The position numbers and the translations under genes were made by a program. From NCBI GenBank assembly GCA_023382575.1, contig JAHDWC010000004.1:1-62161 (forward strand): a DNA stretch of 62,161 nt. The letters run 5' to 3'. Origin of the DNA: Anaerolineales bacterium. Lineage in GTDB: Bacteria; Chloroflexota; Anaerolineae; Anaerolineales; Villigracilaceae. The stretch's first letter is position 1. The number at the start of each line of letters is the position of its first letter. The notes under the pieces were generated by a model that ran no database searches, was not told the DNA's origin, and saw nothing but the letters and a program-made list of their open reading frames with translations. Of this stretch, positions 48,665-57,735 are shown in pieces.

Positions 48665-49624
48665 TTATTTATCCGGTCGCGCCACAAAGCGGATGCTGAG
48701 GCGGATCATCAAGAACGTCAGAATGATGTAGATCACGAGGAAGATGATCCACGGTGAAGGCAGGACAAGCCCCTGGCTGGATAACACGGAACTGGTGAAG
48801 AATAAACTTTGGTCTTCGACCAGAATCACTTCGCTGATGATGGCTGTCAAAAGCGGATTCGTGGAAACCAAAATCCACAACAGGATGGTCACCAATGCTT
48901 CTAAAAGTTCGCTGCCAGCAGATGAAGAATAATAGAAGGGCGCAACGCTGATGAAGGATAAAACGAAAAATCCGACGCCCAGCAAAATATAAGACAACAC
49001 AATCACAACATAAGCTGTCACTGTGGCGGCGGTGGTGCGCTTGATAAAACTGGAAAGGAAGATTCCAAGCGCACAATAAAAGAAGGCGGTCATTATCAAC
49101 AGCAGTGTGGAGATGATCATCTCCGCCAGGTCCACGCCGCCGAGCAGGAAGGCAATGCTTTGCATTGGCAAGGCTGTAAAAATGAGCAGCAACAGGTAGG
49201 CAAGCGAGGAACCAAGCTTCCCTAACACGAATGAACGTGCCGGAAGCGTGGTCGTGCGCAACAGATCGAGAGTCTGACGTTCACGCTCGGAGCTGATCGC
49301 GCCCGAAGTCAACGCGGGACCGATCAGGCTGACGAGAAATAATTCCATCAAGACCACTGTCCCGAAGATACCTTTGCCCAAGATCTGACGGGCTTGTGGG
49401 TCCCACGCGGTGTAATTCAACGTGGACGAAAACGAGGCGTAGATGACGCCCACCACCAAACCGATCAAGCCCAGATAACCGCTGATCAAAAAAGGAGCCG
49501 AGCGTCCGCGCATGCGCCCGCGTAGTTCCTTCATGATGACCGGGTTCTCCATCATCCGCGCGAAAATATTCCAGCGGCTGGTCGGTTTGGGAGTCAACAT
49601 TTCAGATGCAGATTCGTTTTGCAT
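48665..49624 (-). CDS. ABC-2-type permease
   Basis: A 319-aa ABC-2 permease. An amphipathic opening ends in NPVIMKELRGRMRGRSAPF, typical of these permeases, followed by six hydrophobic segments and the conserved-looking SSERERQTLDLLRTTTL loop. It pairs with the ATPase encoded 12 bp upstream. Direction (export) is inferred from the family; the substrate is unknown. Confidence 0.87.
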   Translation of the reverse strand: MQNESASEMLTPKPTSRWNIFARMMENPVIMKELRGRMRGRSAPFLISGYLGLIGLVVGVIYASFSSTLNYTAWDPQARQILGKGIFGTVVLMELFLVSLIGPALTSGAISSERERQTLDLLRTTTLPARSFVLGKLGSSLAYLLLLIFTALPMQSIAFLLGGVDLAEMIISTLLLIMTAFFYCALGIFLSSFIKRTTAATVTAYVVIVLSYILLGVGFFVLSFISVAPFYYSSSAGSELLEALVTILLWILVSTNPLLTAIISEVILVEDQSLFFTSSVLSSQGLVLPSPWIIFLVIYIILTFLMIRLSIRFVARPDK

Positions 49625-49636
49625 GATAAATTCTCT

Positions 49637-50599
49637 TTACGAAACAATTCCACGCGTGGCACGCATGAAAACTTCCTCGAGGTCTTGCCTCTCTTCGCTG
49701 AAGTGAACCACGGGCAGATTCTTCTCCAGCAGTTGAGCGAGCAGTCCGTGCAGCGCATCATCCTCGCCGATAAATTCAGCTTCGAAGACGGTTAAATCCG
49801 TGCGGATGAATCCCTCGCGCGGGCGGACGTTGTTCACGCCGGGCAAGTTTGCCAGCACGGCACGCGCATCATCCGCTGGGATGGAGTTGAGCAATCCCAC
49901 ATGGACGAGTCTGTGCGGCAAGAGGCGCTGATGGAGTTGATCCAGCGTGCCAAGCGCCACCAATTTGCCACTTTCCATGATGCCCACGCGCGAGCACAAT
50001 TCCGCCACATCGGCCAGGATGTGGCTGGAAAAGATGATCGTCTTTCCTAGACGTGCGATCTCGATCAAAAGTTCGCGGATTTCGATACGAGCTCGCGGGT
50101 CGAGTCCGGAGGCGGGTTCGTCGAGGATGAGCAGGCTCGGGTCGTGGATCAGCACTCGGGCGATGCCGAGGCGCTGTTTGAGTCCGCGTGAGAGGGTATC
50201 CACCAAGTCATCGCGGCGGTGAGTGATATCCACCAGTTCGAGCAGGTCATTGATGAGGCGGACGCGCTGCGGCGCGGGGATGTTGTAGCAGGCGCCAAAG
50301 AAATCGAGATATTCCTGCACGGTCATCTCGCCGTAGACGCCAAAATTATCGGGCATGAAGCCGATCAAATTACGGACTTCCCCCGGCGCATTCCTGATGG
50401 AATGTCCACCGACGAGAATTTCGCCCGCATCCGGCTGGAGCAGGGTGACAAGCATGCGCATGGTGGTGGTCTTGCCGGCACCGTTCGGGCCGACCAAGCC
50501 GAAGATCTCTCCTTCTTCGATGGTCAGGTTGAAGTTGTCCACGGCTTTGCGCCTGCCGAAGCTTTTGCTGAGTTCGCGAAATTCGACGATCGTGCTCAT
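49637..50599 (-). CDS. ABC-2-type transporter ATPase
   Basis: A 320-aa ATPase. Walker A is GPNGAGKTTT, signature LSRGLKQRL (a variant of LSGGQ), Walker B LLILDEPASGLD, and an H-loop in IFSSHIL. The C-terminal 100 residues are the extension typical of CcmA/gliding-type exporters (DUF4162-like). It is translationally coupled to the preceding 788-aa protein by ATGA, and pairs with the permease downstream. Confidence 0.92.
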   Translation of the reverse strand: MSTIVEFRELSKSFGRRKAVDNFNLTIEEGEIFGLVGPNGAGKTTTMRMLVTLLQPDAGEILVGGHSIRNAPGEVRNLIGFMPDNFGVYGEMTVQEYLDFFGACYNIPAPQRVRLINDLLELVDITHRRDDLVDTLSRGLKQRLGIARVLIHDPSLLILDEPASGLDPRARIEIRELLIEIARLGKTIIFSSHILADVAELCSRVGIMESGKLVALGTLDQLHQRLLPHRLVHVGLLNSIPADDARAVLANLPGVNNVRPREGFIRTDLTVFEAEFIGEDDALHGLLAQLLEKNLPVVHFSEERQDLEEVFMRATRGIVS

Positions 50600-52962
50600 G
50601 GCTTCACCACCAGGGTAATGTAGTCTGGAGAGATTTCCATATAGTTGTTCGGGTCACCTTGTACTTTGAGCCGCACCTCGTTGCCCGGTCCCAAATAACG
50701 TTCCGGGTCTGAGATGTGATTCGCGCCCCATTGCAAGTCTTCGATTTGCACCCATTGGTCGATCTCAAAATCCCAGAGCGAAACGGTCACATCTTGCGGA
50801 TTCGGGAATGTCGGCGAATTGATATCCAGAATCAATTGCTCAACCGAGATGAAATTATTTGGAACGACCGGGTGGAAGTGCAGTTCATATCCGCCAAGCG
50901 GAACCTCGATACTGCGATAGGGCGTCGCGCCGGGTAAAGAGGATTCCCAAGCCATCAGGCTGGGCGGTAAGCGCCAGGCATCGCCCCCAACATCGAACGA
51001 TGGGGTCAGCCTGACGACATACAAGGTTGTATCGTTCGCTTCAAAGGCTTGATCTTTCACGCCGACGGGCAGCATGGGTTCTTCCAACCAGCCCATTAGA
51101 TACACGCCCCAATTCCCTTCGTTCGAACTGTAATAATAATTCGTGCCGCTTAATAACATTTCCATCGTGTGGCGGCGACGACTCAATTCATCTTCCTCTG
51201 GCTCGACGTAATAATTCAGGTCGAGGACAGTCCACGAATCGAGGGTGTAGAAATCCGGCCCGCCTGAATCGGACTCGAGCGATAAACGGATATTTTTCGT
51301 GTCACCGGGTGAAAAATCACCCAGCCGTTGCATATCCCCAGATGTGAACAGGATCGCATCCCGCAAATTAAATTCGCTGGAGTTTGTGATCGTACCGTTC
51401 AAAGCGGGATCGCCCGCATTGACATGAACCGTCAGATCGTGCGTGATGGGTAAGGCTGGCAACGTCCCCTGTGCCTTCACCGACTGCAATCCGCCGATCT
51501 CCACGCGCACATCGGGAATGGTCGTGCCGGATTCATTCATCAACATCAACCAGTCATCGCCAGCCTGGAAGCCAGTATCTCTATCGAAAGGATAGAGCAT
51601 GAAATTATTGGTCGCTTCGAGATCGTACCGGGAACGGCTCGGCGAGTACACCCCCACCAATGCGCGGACATCCGCCTCAGTGGAAGTATCCCATGCCTGA
51701 ATCACAGTGATGCGATTCACAATGGGCTTTTGTCCGCGAAAGATAAAACCATAAAAATAAGCCAGTGCACTGAAGACCAGCACCACAGCAGGGATTGTCA
51801 ACCATGCCATCTCACGTCGTTTTCGCAGGAACAAAAAGTTGACCGGTCCAATTGCAACGACATACAAAATCAACCAGCCGCAAATATAAAAGGGAGAAGG
51901 GACGCCCGCATTACCAAAGGTGGATACTGCGCTGTTGGCAGCATAAGTATCCCAATTACCATCCACCCAATCAAGACGGCTTGGGTCACTACCCAACAGA
52001 TGGCTGTACACATCCACCATCGCATCCCAACTACTAAGCGGACGCAATGCCGGGTCTACAGATAGATAAAAGACTTTTCCAAACCCCATTTCTCTTTCGA
52101 CGATCAGTGGCAGACCATCCTGCTCAACGAGGACATGGGCATCCTCTCGCACGCGTCCCACCGCGGCGATGGCGGATTCTTCCTCCAGTAAAGAGGCGTC
52201 TTTCACGAAAGCTGGCAGCGCAGACAAGTCATCCATCGTCCGCGTGGAGGTGACATTTAAAGGCAGGAGGTCTTCGAGTCCAATCGCTGCGGCTTCCCAT
52301 TTGGGTCCGCCTACAGCCAGCAACCTGCCTCCTTTGGAGACCCACGCTGAGAGTGAGTCCCGCTGCGCTGCGGTCAATTGACTCGTATCCACGCCGGAGA
52401 TGATGATGGCATCCAACGCATCCCAGCCCTGCACACGATCAGGCAGATCTGCAATTTGAAGCGGGACAGCCCGCGTCAACCCACCCAGCGAGTGAACCTC
52501 GTTCAGTTGGTCATACTTGGATGGGTCGTCTGCCAGCATGCCAATCAGTGTGGCTTCGTCGCCCAGACAGGACAGGGTGAGATCGTCACTTGCTAGTGTC
52601 TTTCCATCTGCAATAAGGCTGACCTTGAGATTGCGAATGAATCCCTGCGAATAAAAATAGAGGAAAAATTCCTTGCGTGAGGTGGTGGCAAGAGTGATAT
52701 CCTGCCCATACACTGATTGCCCCGTGTTGTTGTTTTGAAAAGAGACTTGCACGCGTCCAGTTACATCCGCGCCGGTATTTTCCACAAGCACGCGGACGGG
52801 GATCCAGCTTTCTTCCTTGCAGTAGCCGCTCAATCCCACTCGCGCGTTCAGGTCGATGCCGGTTTCTGTCTGTGCGTGCGCCATCCCGCCGGGAGCCCCC
52901 AGCAGGACGGAAAGCAACACTGTCAGCCCGATCAGCGTTCTTGCATGTCGTTGAAGGATCAA
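50596..52962 (-). CDS. Exported membrane protein of the MoxR/ABC operon
   Basis: A 788-aa protein, first of the operon. A signal peptide (about 1-30, ending AHAQ) precedes beta-rich extracytoplasmic domains. These include a glutamine-amidotransferase-like part around residues 125-250, with VDTSQLTAAQRDSLSAWVS and GGRLLAVGGP. Two helices occur near residues 370-425 (with FLRKRREMAWLT between them). The C-terminal half is again beta-rich. I do not recognise a named family for the whole. Its position suggests a scaffold or cargo-related component for the ABC exporter. Confidence 0.72.
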   Translation of the reverse strand: MILQRHARTLIGLTVLLSVLLGAPGGMAHAQTETGIDLNARVGLSGYCKEESWIPVRVLVENTGADVTGRVQVSFQNNNTGQSVYGQDITLATTSRKEFFLYFYSQGFIRNLKVSLIADGKTLASDDLTLSCLGDEATLIGMLADDPSKYDQLNEVHSLGGLTRAVPLQIADLPDRVQGWDALDAIIISGVDTSQLTAAQRDSLSAWVSKGGRLLAVGGPKWEAAAIGLEDLLPLNVTSTRTMDDLSALPAFVKDASLLEEESAIAAVGRVREDAHVLVEQDGLPLIVEREMGFGKVFYLSVDPALRPLSSWDAMVDVYSHLLGSDPSRLDWVDGNWDTYAANSAVSTFGNAGVPSPFYICGWLILYVVAIGPVNFLFLRKRREMAWLTIPAVVLVFSALAYFYGFIFRGQKPIVNRITVIQAWDTSTEADVRALVGVYSPSRSRYDLEATNNFMLYPFDRDTGFQAGDDWLMLMNESGTTIPDVRVEIGGLQSVKAQGTLPALPITHDLTVHVNAGDPALNGTITNSSEFNLRDAILFTSGDMQRLGDFSPGDTKNIRLSLESDSGGPDFYTLDSWTVLDLNYYVEPEEDELSRRRHTMEMLLSGTNYYYSSNEGNWGVYLMGWLEEPMLPVGVKDQAFEANDTTLYVVRLTPSFDVGGDAWRLPPSLMAWESSLPGATPYRSIEVPLGGYELHFHPVVPNNFISVEQLILDINSPTFPNPQDVTVSLWDFEIDQWVQIEDLQWGANHISDPERYLGPGNEVRLKVQGDPNNYMEISPDYITLVVKP

Positions 52963-53125
52963 AGTTTGTCTCTCCTTACCTGCAAAAAATTTATTTATCT
53001 TATCATAAATAGGAAAGGGAGATTTTCGGCCGTTTCATCCCCCATTGGGAGGATGGTTGATCTTTATAACGCATCACCTCCCGATAAACCTACCCTCTTG
53101 TCGCTTTTCATCTCATATCCTTTGT

Positions 53126-53131
53126 TATAAT
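53126..53131 (+). promoter_or_regulatory. Putative -10 box before the E1 gene
   Basis: A perfect TATAAT lies 29 bp before the E1 ATG, in the 197-bp gap between two divergent operons. No good -35 hexamer lies at 16-18 bp, so a full promoter is not certain. Confidence 0.35.
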
Positions 53132-53159
53132 CTCTCCATCACAGCTCAGGAGAGAGTAG

Positions 53160-55577
53160 ATGCCCAACAAAAAGAAGGGTACGATTGCGCTTCCCCTCGA
53201 GAAAGAAGAGATCATCAAAGATTACCGCCTGGCTTATCAATCCCGCCAGGCTTCCCTCATAGGGCGGAGAGAAGTTCTAAGCGGCAAAGCTAAATTCGGA
53301 ATTTTCGGCGACGGCAAGGAGATCGCCCAACTCGCCATAGCCCGTGCCTTCCAAAAAGGGGACTGGCGCTCAGGATATTATCGTGACCAAACCTGGATGT
53401 TCATGCTAGGCGTGATGAGCATCCAGGAATTTTTTGCCCAGTTGTACGCCCACGGTGACGTCACATATGATCCTGCCAGCGCCGGGCGGCAAATGAACGC
53501 TCACTTCGCCACACGTGTTCTCTACCCTAACGGCTCGTGGCGTCCGCAAACCCAACTCTACAACACCGCCTCCGACATCTCCCCCACCGCCGCGCAAATG
53601 CCGCGTGCCGTCGGGCTTGCATATGCCTCCGTGTTATATCGCAGACTTAAAGAACTGCACGAGTTCAAAGACTTTTCCAACGACGGAAATGAAGTCGCAT
53701 TTGCCACCATCGGTAACGCCTCCACAGCCGAAGGTCTGTTCTGGGAATCGGTCAACGCTATCGGCGTGCTCAAAGCACCCGCCATCATCACGATCTATGA
53801 TGACGGCTACGGCATCTCCGTCCCCAATCAATTTCAGATGGTCAAAGAAAATATTGGCGCACTGCTCAAAGGTTTTGAGCGCAATCCCAATTTGCCGTTT
53901 GAAAAAGTCCAGAACGGTTACGACCATTACACCGTCCGCGCCTGGGATTATCCCGCCCTCTTCGAGACCTATCAAACCGCCGCCGAGATCGCGCGCGAAT
54001 ATCATATCCCCGCTCTCGTCCACGTCATCGACGTGACCCAACCGCAAGGTCATTCCACAAGCGGTTCTCACGAACGATATAAATCCCCGGAGCGCCTCAA
54101 ATGGGAAGAGGAATTTGACGGGCTCAAAAAGATGCGCAAGTGGATGACAGACAATCGCATCATCTCCACCGCTGAGCTGGATTCCCTTGAGAAAGCGGAT
54201 TACAACGCTGTGGAAGGATTCCGCAAAGCCGCATGGGACGCATATCTCTCTCCCATCACCGAAGAACGCAATCAAGTCTTGGACATGCTCGATGAGATCG
54301 CACCGACCTCGAACCACGTCTACGAGTTGAGAGTCATCCGCGACCGGCTGGCAACTCTCCCGTCATATTCGAGGCGCGACATTCATGCCATTGTCCATGA
54401 GGCATTGCGACTCCTGCGCGACGAGTCACATCCCAGCAAACAAATCCTCATTCAATGGAAGCACGAAAACGATAAAGTCAATATTGAACGGTATGGTTCG
54501 CATTTATATTCGGGTACGGCGCTGAAAGTGGACGAAGTACAGCCCGTCTACACCGACAAGTCGCCAACCATGTTCGGCTTCGAAGTGGTCAACGCCGCCT
54601 TCGATGCCGCGCTGGCGCGTGAACCGCGTCTGATTGCGTTTGGTGAAGATGTGGGCAAACTCGGCGATGTGAATCAGGGCTTCAAAGGCATGCAGGAAAA
54701 ATACGGCGAATACCGTGTGACCGATACGGGCATCCGCGAAGCGACGATCCTGGGTCAAGCCATCGGGTTAGCCATGCGCGGACTGCGCCCCATCGCTGAA
54801 ATTCAATATCTCGATTATGTCTTGTATGCTTTGCAGATCATGAGCGATGATCTGTCCACGCTGCATTGGCGCACCGCTGGTGGACAGAAAGCGCCTGTCA
54901 TTGTGCGCACACGTGGTCACAGGCTCGAAGGCGTCTGGCATGCGGGTTCGCCCATGGCGGGTATATTGAGCCTTACCCGCGGCATGTATGTTTTGGTCCC
55001 ACGCGATATGACCCGCGCCGCTGGCTTTTACAACACGCTCTTGAAAGCCGATGAACCTGCCATCGTGGTCGAAGTGCTGAATGGTTATCGCGTCAAAGAA
55101 AAATTACCAGACAACATCAGCGAAATCGCCTTGCCGTTAGGTGTGCCTGAAATCATCCGCGCAGGCAAGGATGTGACCATTGTCACCTATGGCGCCTGCT
55201 GTCGCATTGTGATGGATGCCGCCGACAAATTGAGCAAAGCAGGCATCGATGTGGAAGTCATCGACGTGCAATCGCTGATGCCGTTCGATATTGACGGAAG
55301 AATTGTCGAGTCGCTCAAGAAAACCAACCGCGTCATCTTTATTGATGAAGATGTCCCCGGCGGCACGACTGCCTACATGATGCAGGAAGTCATCGAAAAA
55401 CAAGGCGGCTATTTCCATTTAGATTCCCCCGCGCGAACGTTATCCGCAAAAGCACATCGTCCCGCCTATGGAAGCGACGGCGATTACTGGTCCAAACCAA
55501 ACCCGGAGACAGTGTTCGATGCTGTGTATGACATGATGCATGAAGTGGATCCGTCTCTATATCCAAAGTTCGATTAA
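53160..55577 (+). CDS. 2-oxoacid dehydrogenase E1, fused alpha and beta
   Basis: An 805-aa E1 with both subunits in one chain, as in some branched-chain keto-acid dehydrogenases. The alpha-like half (about 1-350) has the TPP-binding segment GNASTAEGLFWESVNAIG and YDDGYGISVPNQ. The beta-like half (about 465-800) has AFGEDVGKLGDVNQGFKGMQ, DTGIREATILGQAIGLAM, and VPGGTTAYMMQE. It decarboxylates a 2-oxoacid and acylates the lipoyl group of E2 (encoded next). The fold pattern favours branched-chain or 2-oxoisovalerate substrates over pyruvate, with moderate certainty. The alpha domain is atypical: it is longer at the N-terminus and has a GN in place of GDG at the TPP motif. Confidence 0.9.
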   Translation: MPNKKKGTIALPLEKEEIIKDYRLAYQSRQASLIGRREVLSGKAKFGIFGDGKEIAQLAIARAFQKGDWRSGYYRDQTWMFMLGVMSIQEFFAQLYAHGDVTYDPASAGRQMNAHFATRVLYPNGSWRPQTQLYNTASDISPTAAQMPRAVGLAYASVLYRRLKELHEFKDFSNDGNEVAFATIGNASTAEGLFWESVNAIGVLKAPAIITIYDDGYGISVPNQFQMVKENIGALLKGFERNPNLPFEKVQNGYDHYTVRAWDYPALFETYQTAAEIAREYHIPALVHVIDVTQPQGHSTSGSHERYKSPERLKWEEEFDGLKKMRKWMTDNRIISTAELDSLEKADYNAVEGFRKAAWDAYLSPITEERNQVLDMLDEIAPTSNHVYELRVIRDRLATLPSYSRRDIHAIVHEALRLLRDESHPSKQILIQWKHENDKVNIERYGSHLYSGTALKVDEVQPVYTDKSPTMFGFEVVNAAFDAALAREPRLIAFGEDVGKLGDVNQGFKGMQEKYGEYRVTDTGIREATILGQAIGLAMRGLRPIAEIQYLDYVLYALQIMSDDLSTLHWRTAGGQKAPVIVRTRGHRLEGVWHAGSPMAGILSLTRGMYVLVPRDMTRAAGFYNTLLKADEPAIVVEVLNGYRVKEKLPDNISEIALPLGVPEIIRAGKDVTIVTYGACCRIVMDAADKLSKAGIDVEVIDVQSLMPFDIDGRIVESLKKTNRVIFIDEDVPGGTTAYMMQEVIEKQGGYFHLDSPARTLSAKAHRPAYGSDGDYWSKPNPETVFDAVYDMMHEVDPSLYPKFD

Positions 55578-55650
55578 CCGCAAAGCTCGCTAAGGACGCC
55601 AAGGAACTCTTTTGGTTTTTCTTAGCGGACTTCGCGTTCTTAGCGGTTAA
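55574..55650. repeat. 77-bp inverted repeat (CGCNAAGGA-type) in the E1-E2 gap
   Basis: TTAACCGC (55574-55581) and GCGGTTAA (55643-55650) are the ends of an imperfect palindrome whose left arm repeats CGCAAAGCT, CGCTAAGGA, CGCCAAGGA. It begins on the E1 stop codon and ends ten bases before the E2 ATG. Elements of this look are dispersed in many bacterial genomes. Confidence 0.78.
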
Positions 55651-55662
55651 TAAGGAGAAATC

Positions 55663-56904
55663 ATGGCAACAAAAGTTTATGTACCCCGGCTCGGCGAAGG
55701 CGTGGATGAGGTCACTGTTACAAAATGGCTTAAGCAAGTCGGTGACTCGATCAATGAGTTGGAGCCTCTGCTTGAAGTCAATACAGATAAAGTAGATACC
55801 GAGATCCCCGCCCCGGCGACGGGAACGGTTCTGCAAATCATCGCCCAGGAAGGTGCGCCCGCAAAAGTGGGCGAACTGCTCGCGGTCATCGGCAAGCCTG
55901 GAGAAGCAGTTGATAGTGGGCAGTTGACAGTTGACAGCAATACTCCAGTCGCGGCTGAGTCAAAAGTCGAAAGCGATGCCCTGAGTTCATCGAAGGGTCA
56001 AAAGTCAGAACCGAAGCCTTCGACCGAATTAGGCTTCATCTCCCCCGTCGTTGCAAAGATCGCTGCCGAACATGGCGTGGACTTGTCCCAAGTCAACGGC
56101 ACAGGGTTGAATGGACGCATTACGAAGAATGATGTGTTGGCATTCGTTTCTTCAGGTCAAAAGTCACAGGTCAAAAGTCAGGCGATGGTTAATCGCCCGC
56201 AGGGGTCGTCTATCGTCGCTGGAGAAGGTGACCAACTCATCAAACATTCAACCATGCGCAAATCCATTGCGCAACACATGGTCGAGTCCAAACATACCTC
56301 GCCGCATGTGTTGACGGTGATGGAAGCGGACATGTCTCGTGTGGCAAAACATCGCGCCGCGAACAAAGCCGCATTTGAACGGGATGGAGTCAACCTGACC
56401 TTTACCGCCTATTTCATGATGTCCATCGTAGCAGGATTGAAAGCCTACCCACAAACCAACTCCTCATGGACAGATGAAGGTTTGCTGGTTCATAAGAATG
56501 TCAACATCGGTATGGCAGTTTCGCTCGGTGAGGATGGTTTGATCGTGCCAGTTATCAAGAAAGCAGAAGATTTGTCCCTGCTGGCGATGGCACGCGCGGT
56601 CAATGACCTTGCAAATCGTGCACGCACGAAAAAGTTACAGCCCGATGAAGTCAAGGGCGGCACATTCACACTCACCAACCATGGCGTCAGCGGCTCGCTG
56701 TTCGCCTTCCCGGTTATTAACCAGCCTCAGGCGGGCATTCTCGGCGTCGGCGCGATGCAGAAGCGTGTGGTCGTCATCGACGATGCGATTGCCATCCGCC
56801 CGATGGTGTACATGTCCTTCGTCTTTGATCATCGCATTCTTGACGGCGCATCTGCGGATTGGTTTTTGGCGAAGGTCAAAGATACGCTCGAAAATTGGAG
56901 TTAA
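55663..56904 (+). CDS. 2-oxoacid dehydrogenase E2 (dihydrolipoyl acyltransferase)
   Basis: A 413-aa E2. One N-terminal lipoyl domain (about 1-78; lipoylated Lys in EVNTDKVDTEI), an E3-binding domain (about 122-160: ISPVVAKIAAEHGVDLSQVNG) and a C-terminal catalytic domain ending with the active-site motif FDHRILDGASADWF. The two flexible linkers are built from heptamer-repeat DNA (55907-55937 and 56155-56182), giving SGQLTVDSN-like and SSGQKSQVKSQ-like sequences. It transfers the acyl group to CoA. Substrate follows that of E1. Confidence 0.93.
   Translation: MATKVYVPRLGEGVDEVTVTKWLKQVGDSINELEPLLEVNTDKVDTEIPAPATGTVLQIIAQEGAPAKVGELLAVIGKPGEAVDSGQLTVDSNTPVAAESKVESDALSSSKGQKSEPKPSTELGFISPVVAKIAAEHGVDLSQVNGTGLNGRITKNDVLAFVSSGQKSQVKSQAMVNRPQGSSIVAGEGDQLIKHSTMRKSIAQHMVESKHTSPHVLTVMEADMSRVAKHRAANKAAFERDGVNLTFTAYFMMSIVAGLKAYPQTNSSWTDEGLLVHKNVNIGMAVSLGEDGLIVPVIKKAEDLSLLAMARAVNDLANRARTKKLQPDEVKGGTFTLTNHGVSGSLFAFPVINQPQAGILGVGAMQKRVVVIDDAIAIRPMVYMSFVFDHRILDGASADWFLAKVKDTLENWS
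55907..55937 (+). repeat. Heptamer repeat forming the first E2 linker
   Basis: CAGTTGA, TAGTGGG, CAGTTGA, CAGTTGA, CAG: a 7-bp tandem unit. It encodes AVDSGQLTVDS, in the linker after the lipoyl domain. Further pairs of AGTCAAA-type heptamers occur at 55958-55971 and around 55996-56009. Confidence 0.7.
56155..56182 (+). repeat. Heptamer repeat forming the second E2 linker
   Basis: GGTCAAA, AGTCACA, GGTCAAA, AGTCAGG: four heptamers alternating in two variants. It encodes GQKSQVKSQ between the E3-binding domain and the catalytic domain. Confidence 0.72.
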
Positions 56905-56923
56905 GGTTTCGGTCTGGCAGGAG

Positions 56924-56953
56924 GCGGCTTTCTATCCCTGAAAGCCGCTTTTG
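56924..56953 (+). terminator. Intrinsic terminator after E2
   Basis: GCGGCTTTC (56924-56932), loop TATCCCT, GAAAGCCGC (56940-56948), then TTTTGTTTT. It lies 20 bp after the E2 stop. Confidence 0.87.
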
Positions 56954-56959
56954 TTTTGC

Positions 56960-56988
56960 TTGTATTTTAGAACAAATATTCGTATAAT
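56960..56988 (+). promoter_or_regulatory. Promoter of the dienelactone-hydrolase-like gene
   Basis: TTGTAT (56960-56965) and TATAAT (56983-56988) with exactly 17 bp between them. The next ATG (57008) is 20 bp past the -10 box and has a GAGGAGAG ribosome site. Confidence 0.68.
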
Positions 56989-57007
56989 AAATTCGAGGAG
57001 AGTTGCC

Positions 57008-57664
57008 ATGTCCATTCAAACATCTGAAATTCAATTGAACGTGAACGATAAAAAGATCAATGCTTATCTTGCAGACGGGCAGGGTCCCGGCATTTTGTTG
57101 CTGCACGCCTGGTGGGGACTGAAACCCTTCTTCAAGCAAACCTGTGACCGCATCGCCGCGCAGGGGTTTACCGTTCTCGCCCCCGACCTGCGGGATGGTC
57201 AGATCGCAACCACCATTGACGAAGCCAAAGCTCTGATGGAAAAAAGCGATGGCGATCTTGTGGGTGCGACGGTCTTCACAGCCAAAGATTATCTTCAAAC
57301 ACTCACAAAGGGTAAGCTCGGTCTGATCGGTTTTTCAATGGGCGCGGCTTGGGCGTTGATCGTCGCTTCTGCCGTTCCAGATCAGGTCGGGGCGCTGGTC
57401 ATGTTCTACGGCAACGAAGGCGTGGACTATGGCAAGATCACCGCCAAAGTGCTGGGGCATTATTGTGTAGAAGACGAATGGGAGCCCACCGAATTTGTGG
57501 ATAATACCTTTGCCGAGTTCGCCAAAGCGGGCGTGGATGCGACGCGTCACACCTACCCGGGAACTGCCCACTGGTTCGTGGAAGAGGATCGCCCCGAATA
57601 CGACTCCGCGGCCGCACAATTGGCATGGAGCCGGACATTTGAGTTTCTAAAAGCAAACCTGTAG
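57008..57664 (+). CDS. Dienelactone-hydrolase-family alpha/beta hydrolase
   Basis: A 218-aa alpha/beta hydrolase. It opens with SEIQLNVNDKKINAYLADG and GILLLHAWWGL (oxyanion region). The nucleophile elbow is GFSMGAAWAL, with Ser where true dienelactone hydrolases have Cys; the His is in PGTAHWF near the end. ATG 57008 is chosen for its ribosome site; the frame extends upstream into the promoter. It sits between E2 and E3 genes but has its own promoter and terminator. Substrate unknown. Confidence 0.85.
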   Translation: MSIQTSEIQLNVNDKKINAYLADGQGPGILLLHAWWGLKPFFKQTCDRIAAQGFTVLAPDLRDGQIATTIDEAKALMEKSDGDLVGATVFTAKDYLQTLTKGKLGLIGFSMGAAWALIVASAVPDQVGALVMFYGNEGVDYGKITAKVLGHYCVEDEWEPTEFVDNTFAEFAKAGVDATRHTYPGTAHWFVEEDRPEYDSAAAQLAWSRTFEFLKANL

Positions 57665-57727
57665 GTCACGCTTTTAGCGTGACAATCGCTCGATAATAAA
57701 GTTCATCACGTTATAAACGTGACCTAC
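57661..57727. repeat. Intergenic palindrome GTAGGTCACG / CGTGACCTAC
   Basis: The ends GTAGGTCACG (57661-57670) and CGTGACCTAC (57718-57727) are perfect inverted copies. Inside are two smaller hairpins: GTCACGCT/AGCGTGAC and TCACGTT/AACGTGA. It begins on the stop codon of the hydrolase gene. Confidence 0.8.
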
Positions 57728-57735
57728 GAAACATC

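Noticed and set aside
55390-55836. 148-codon minus-strand frame over the E1-E2 junction.
   Set aside because: Its low-complexity middle (TAKNAKSAKKNQKSS) is simply the translation of the intergenic palindrome at 55574-55650; it is not a gene.
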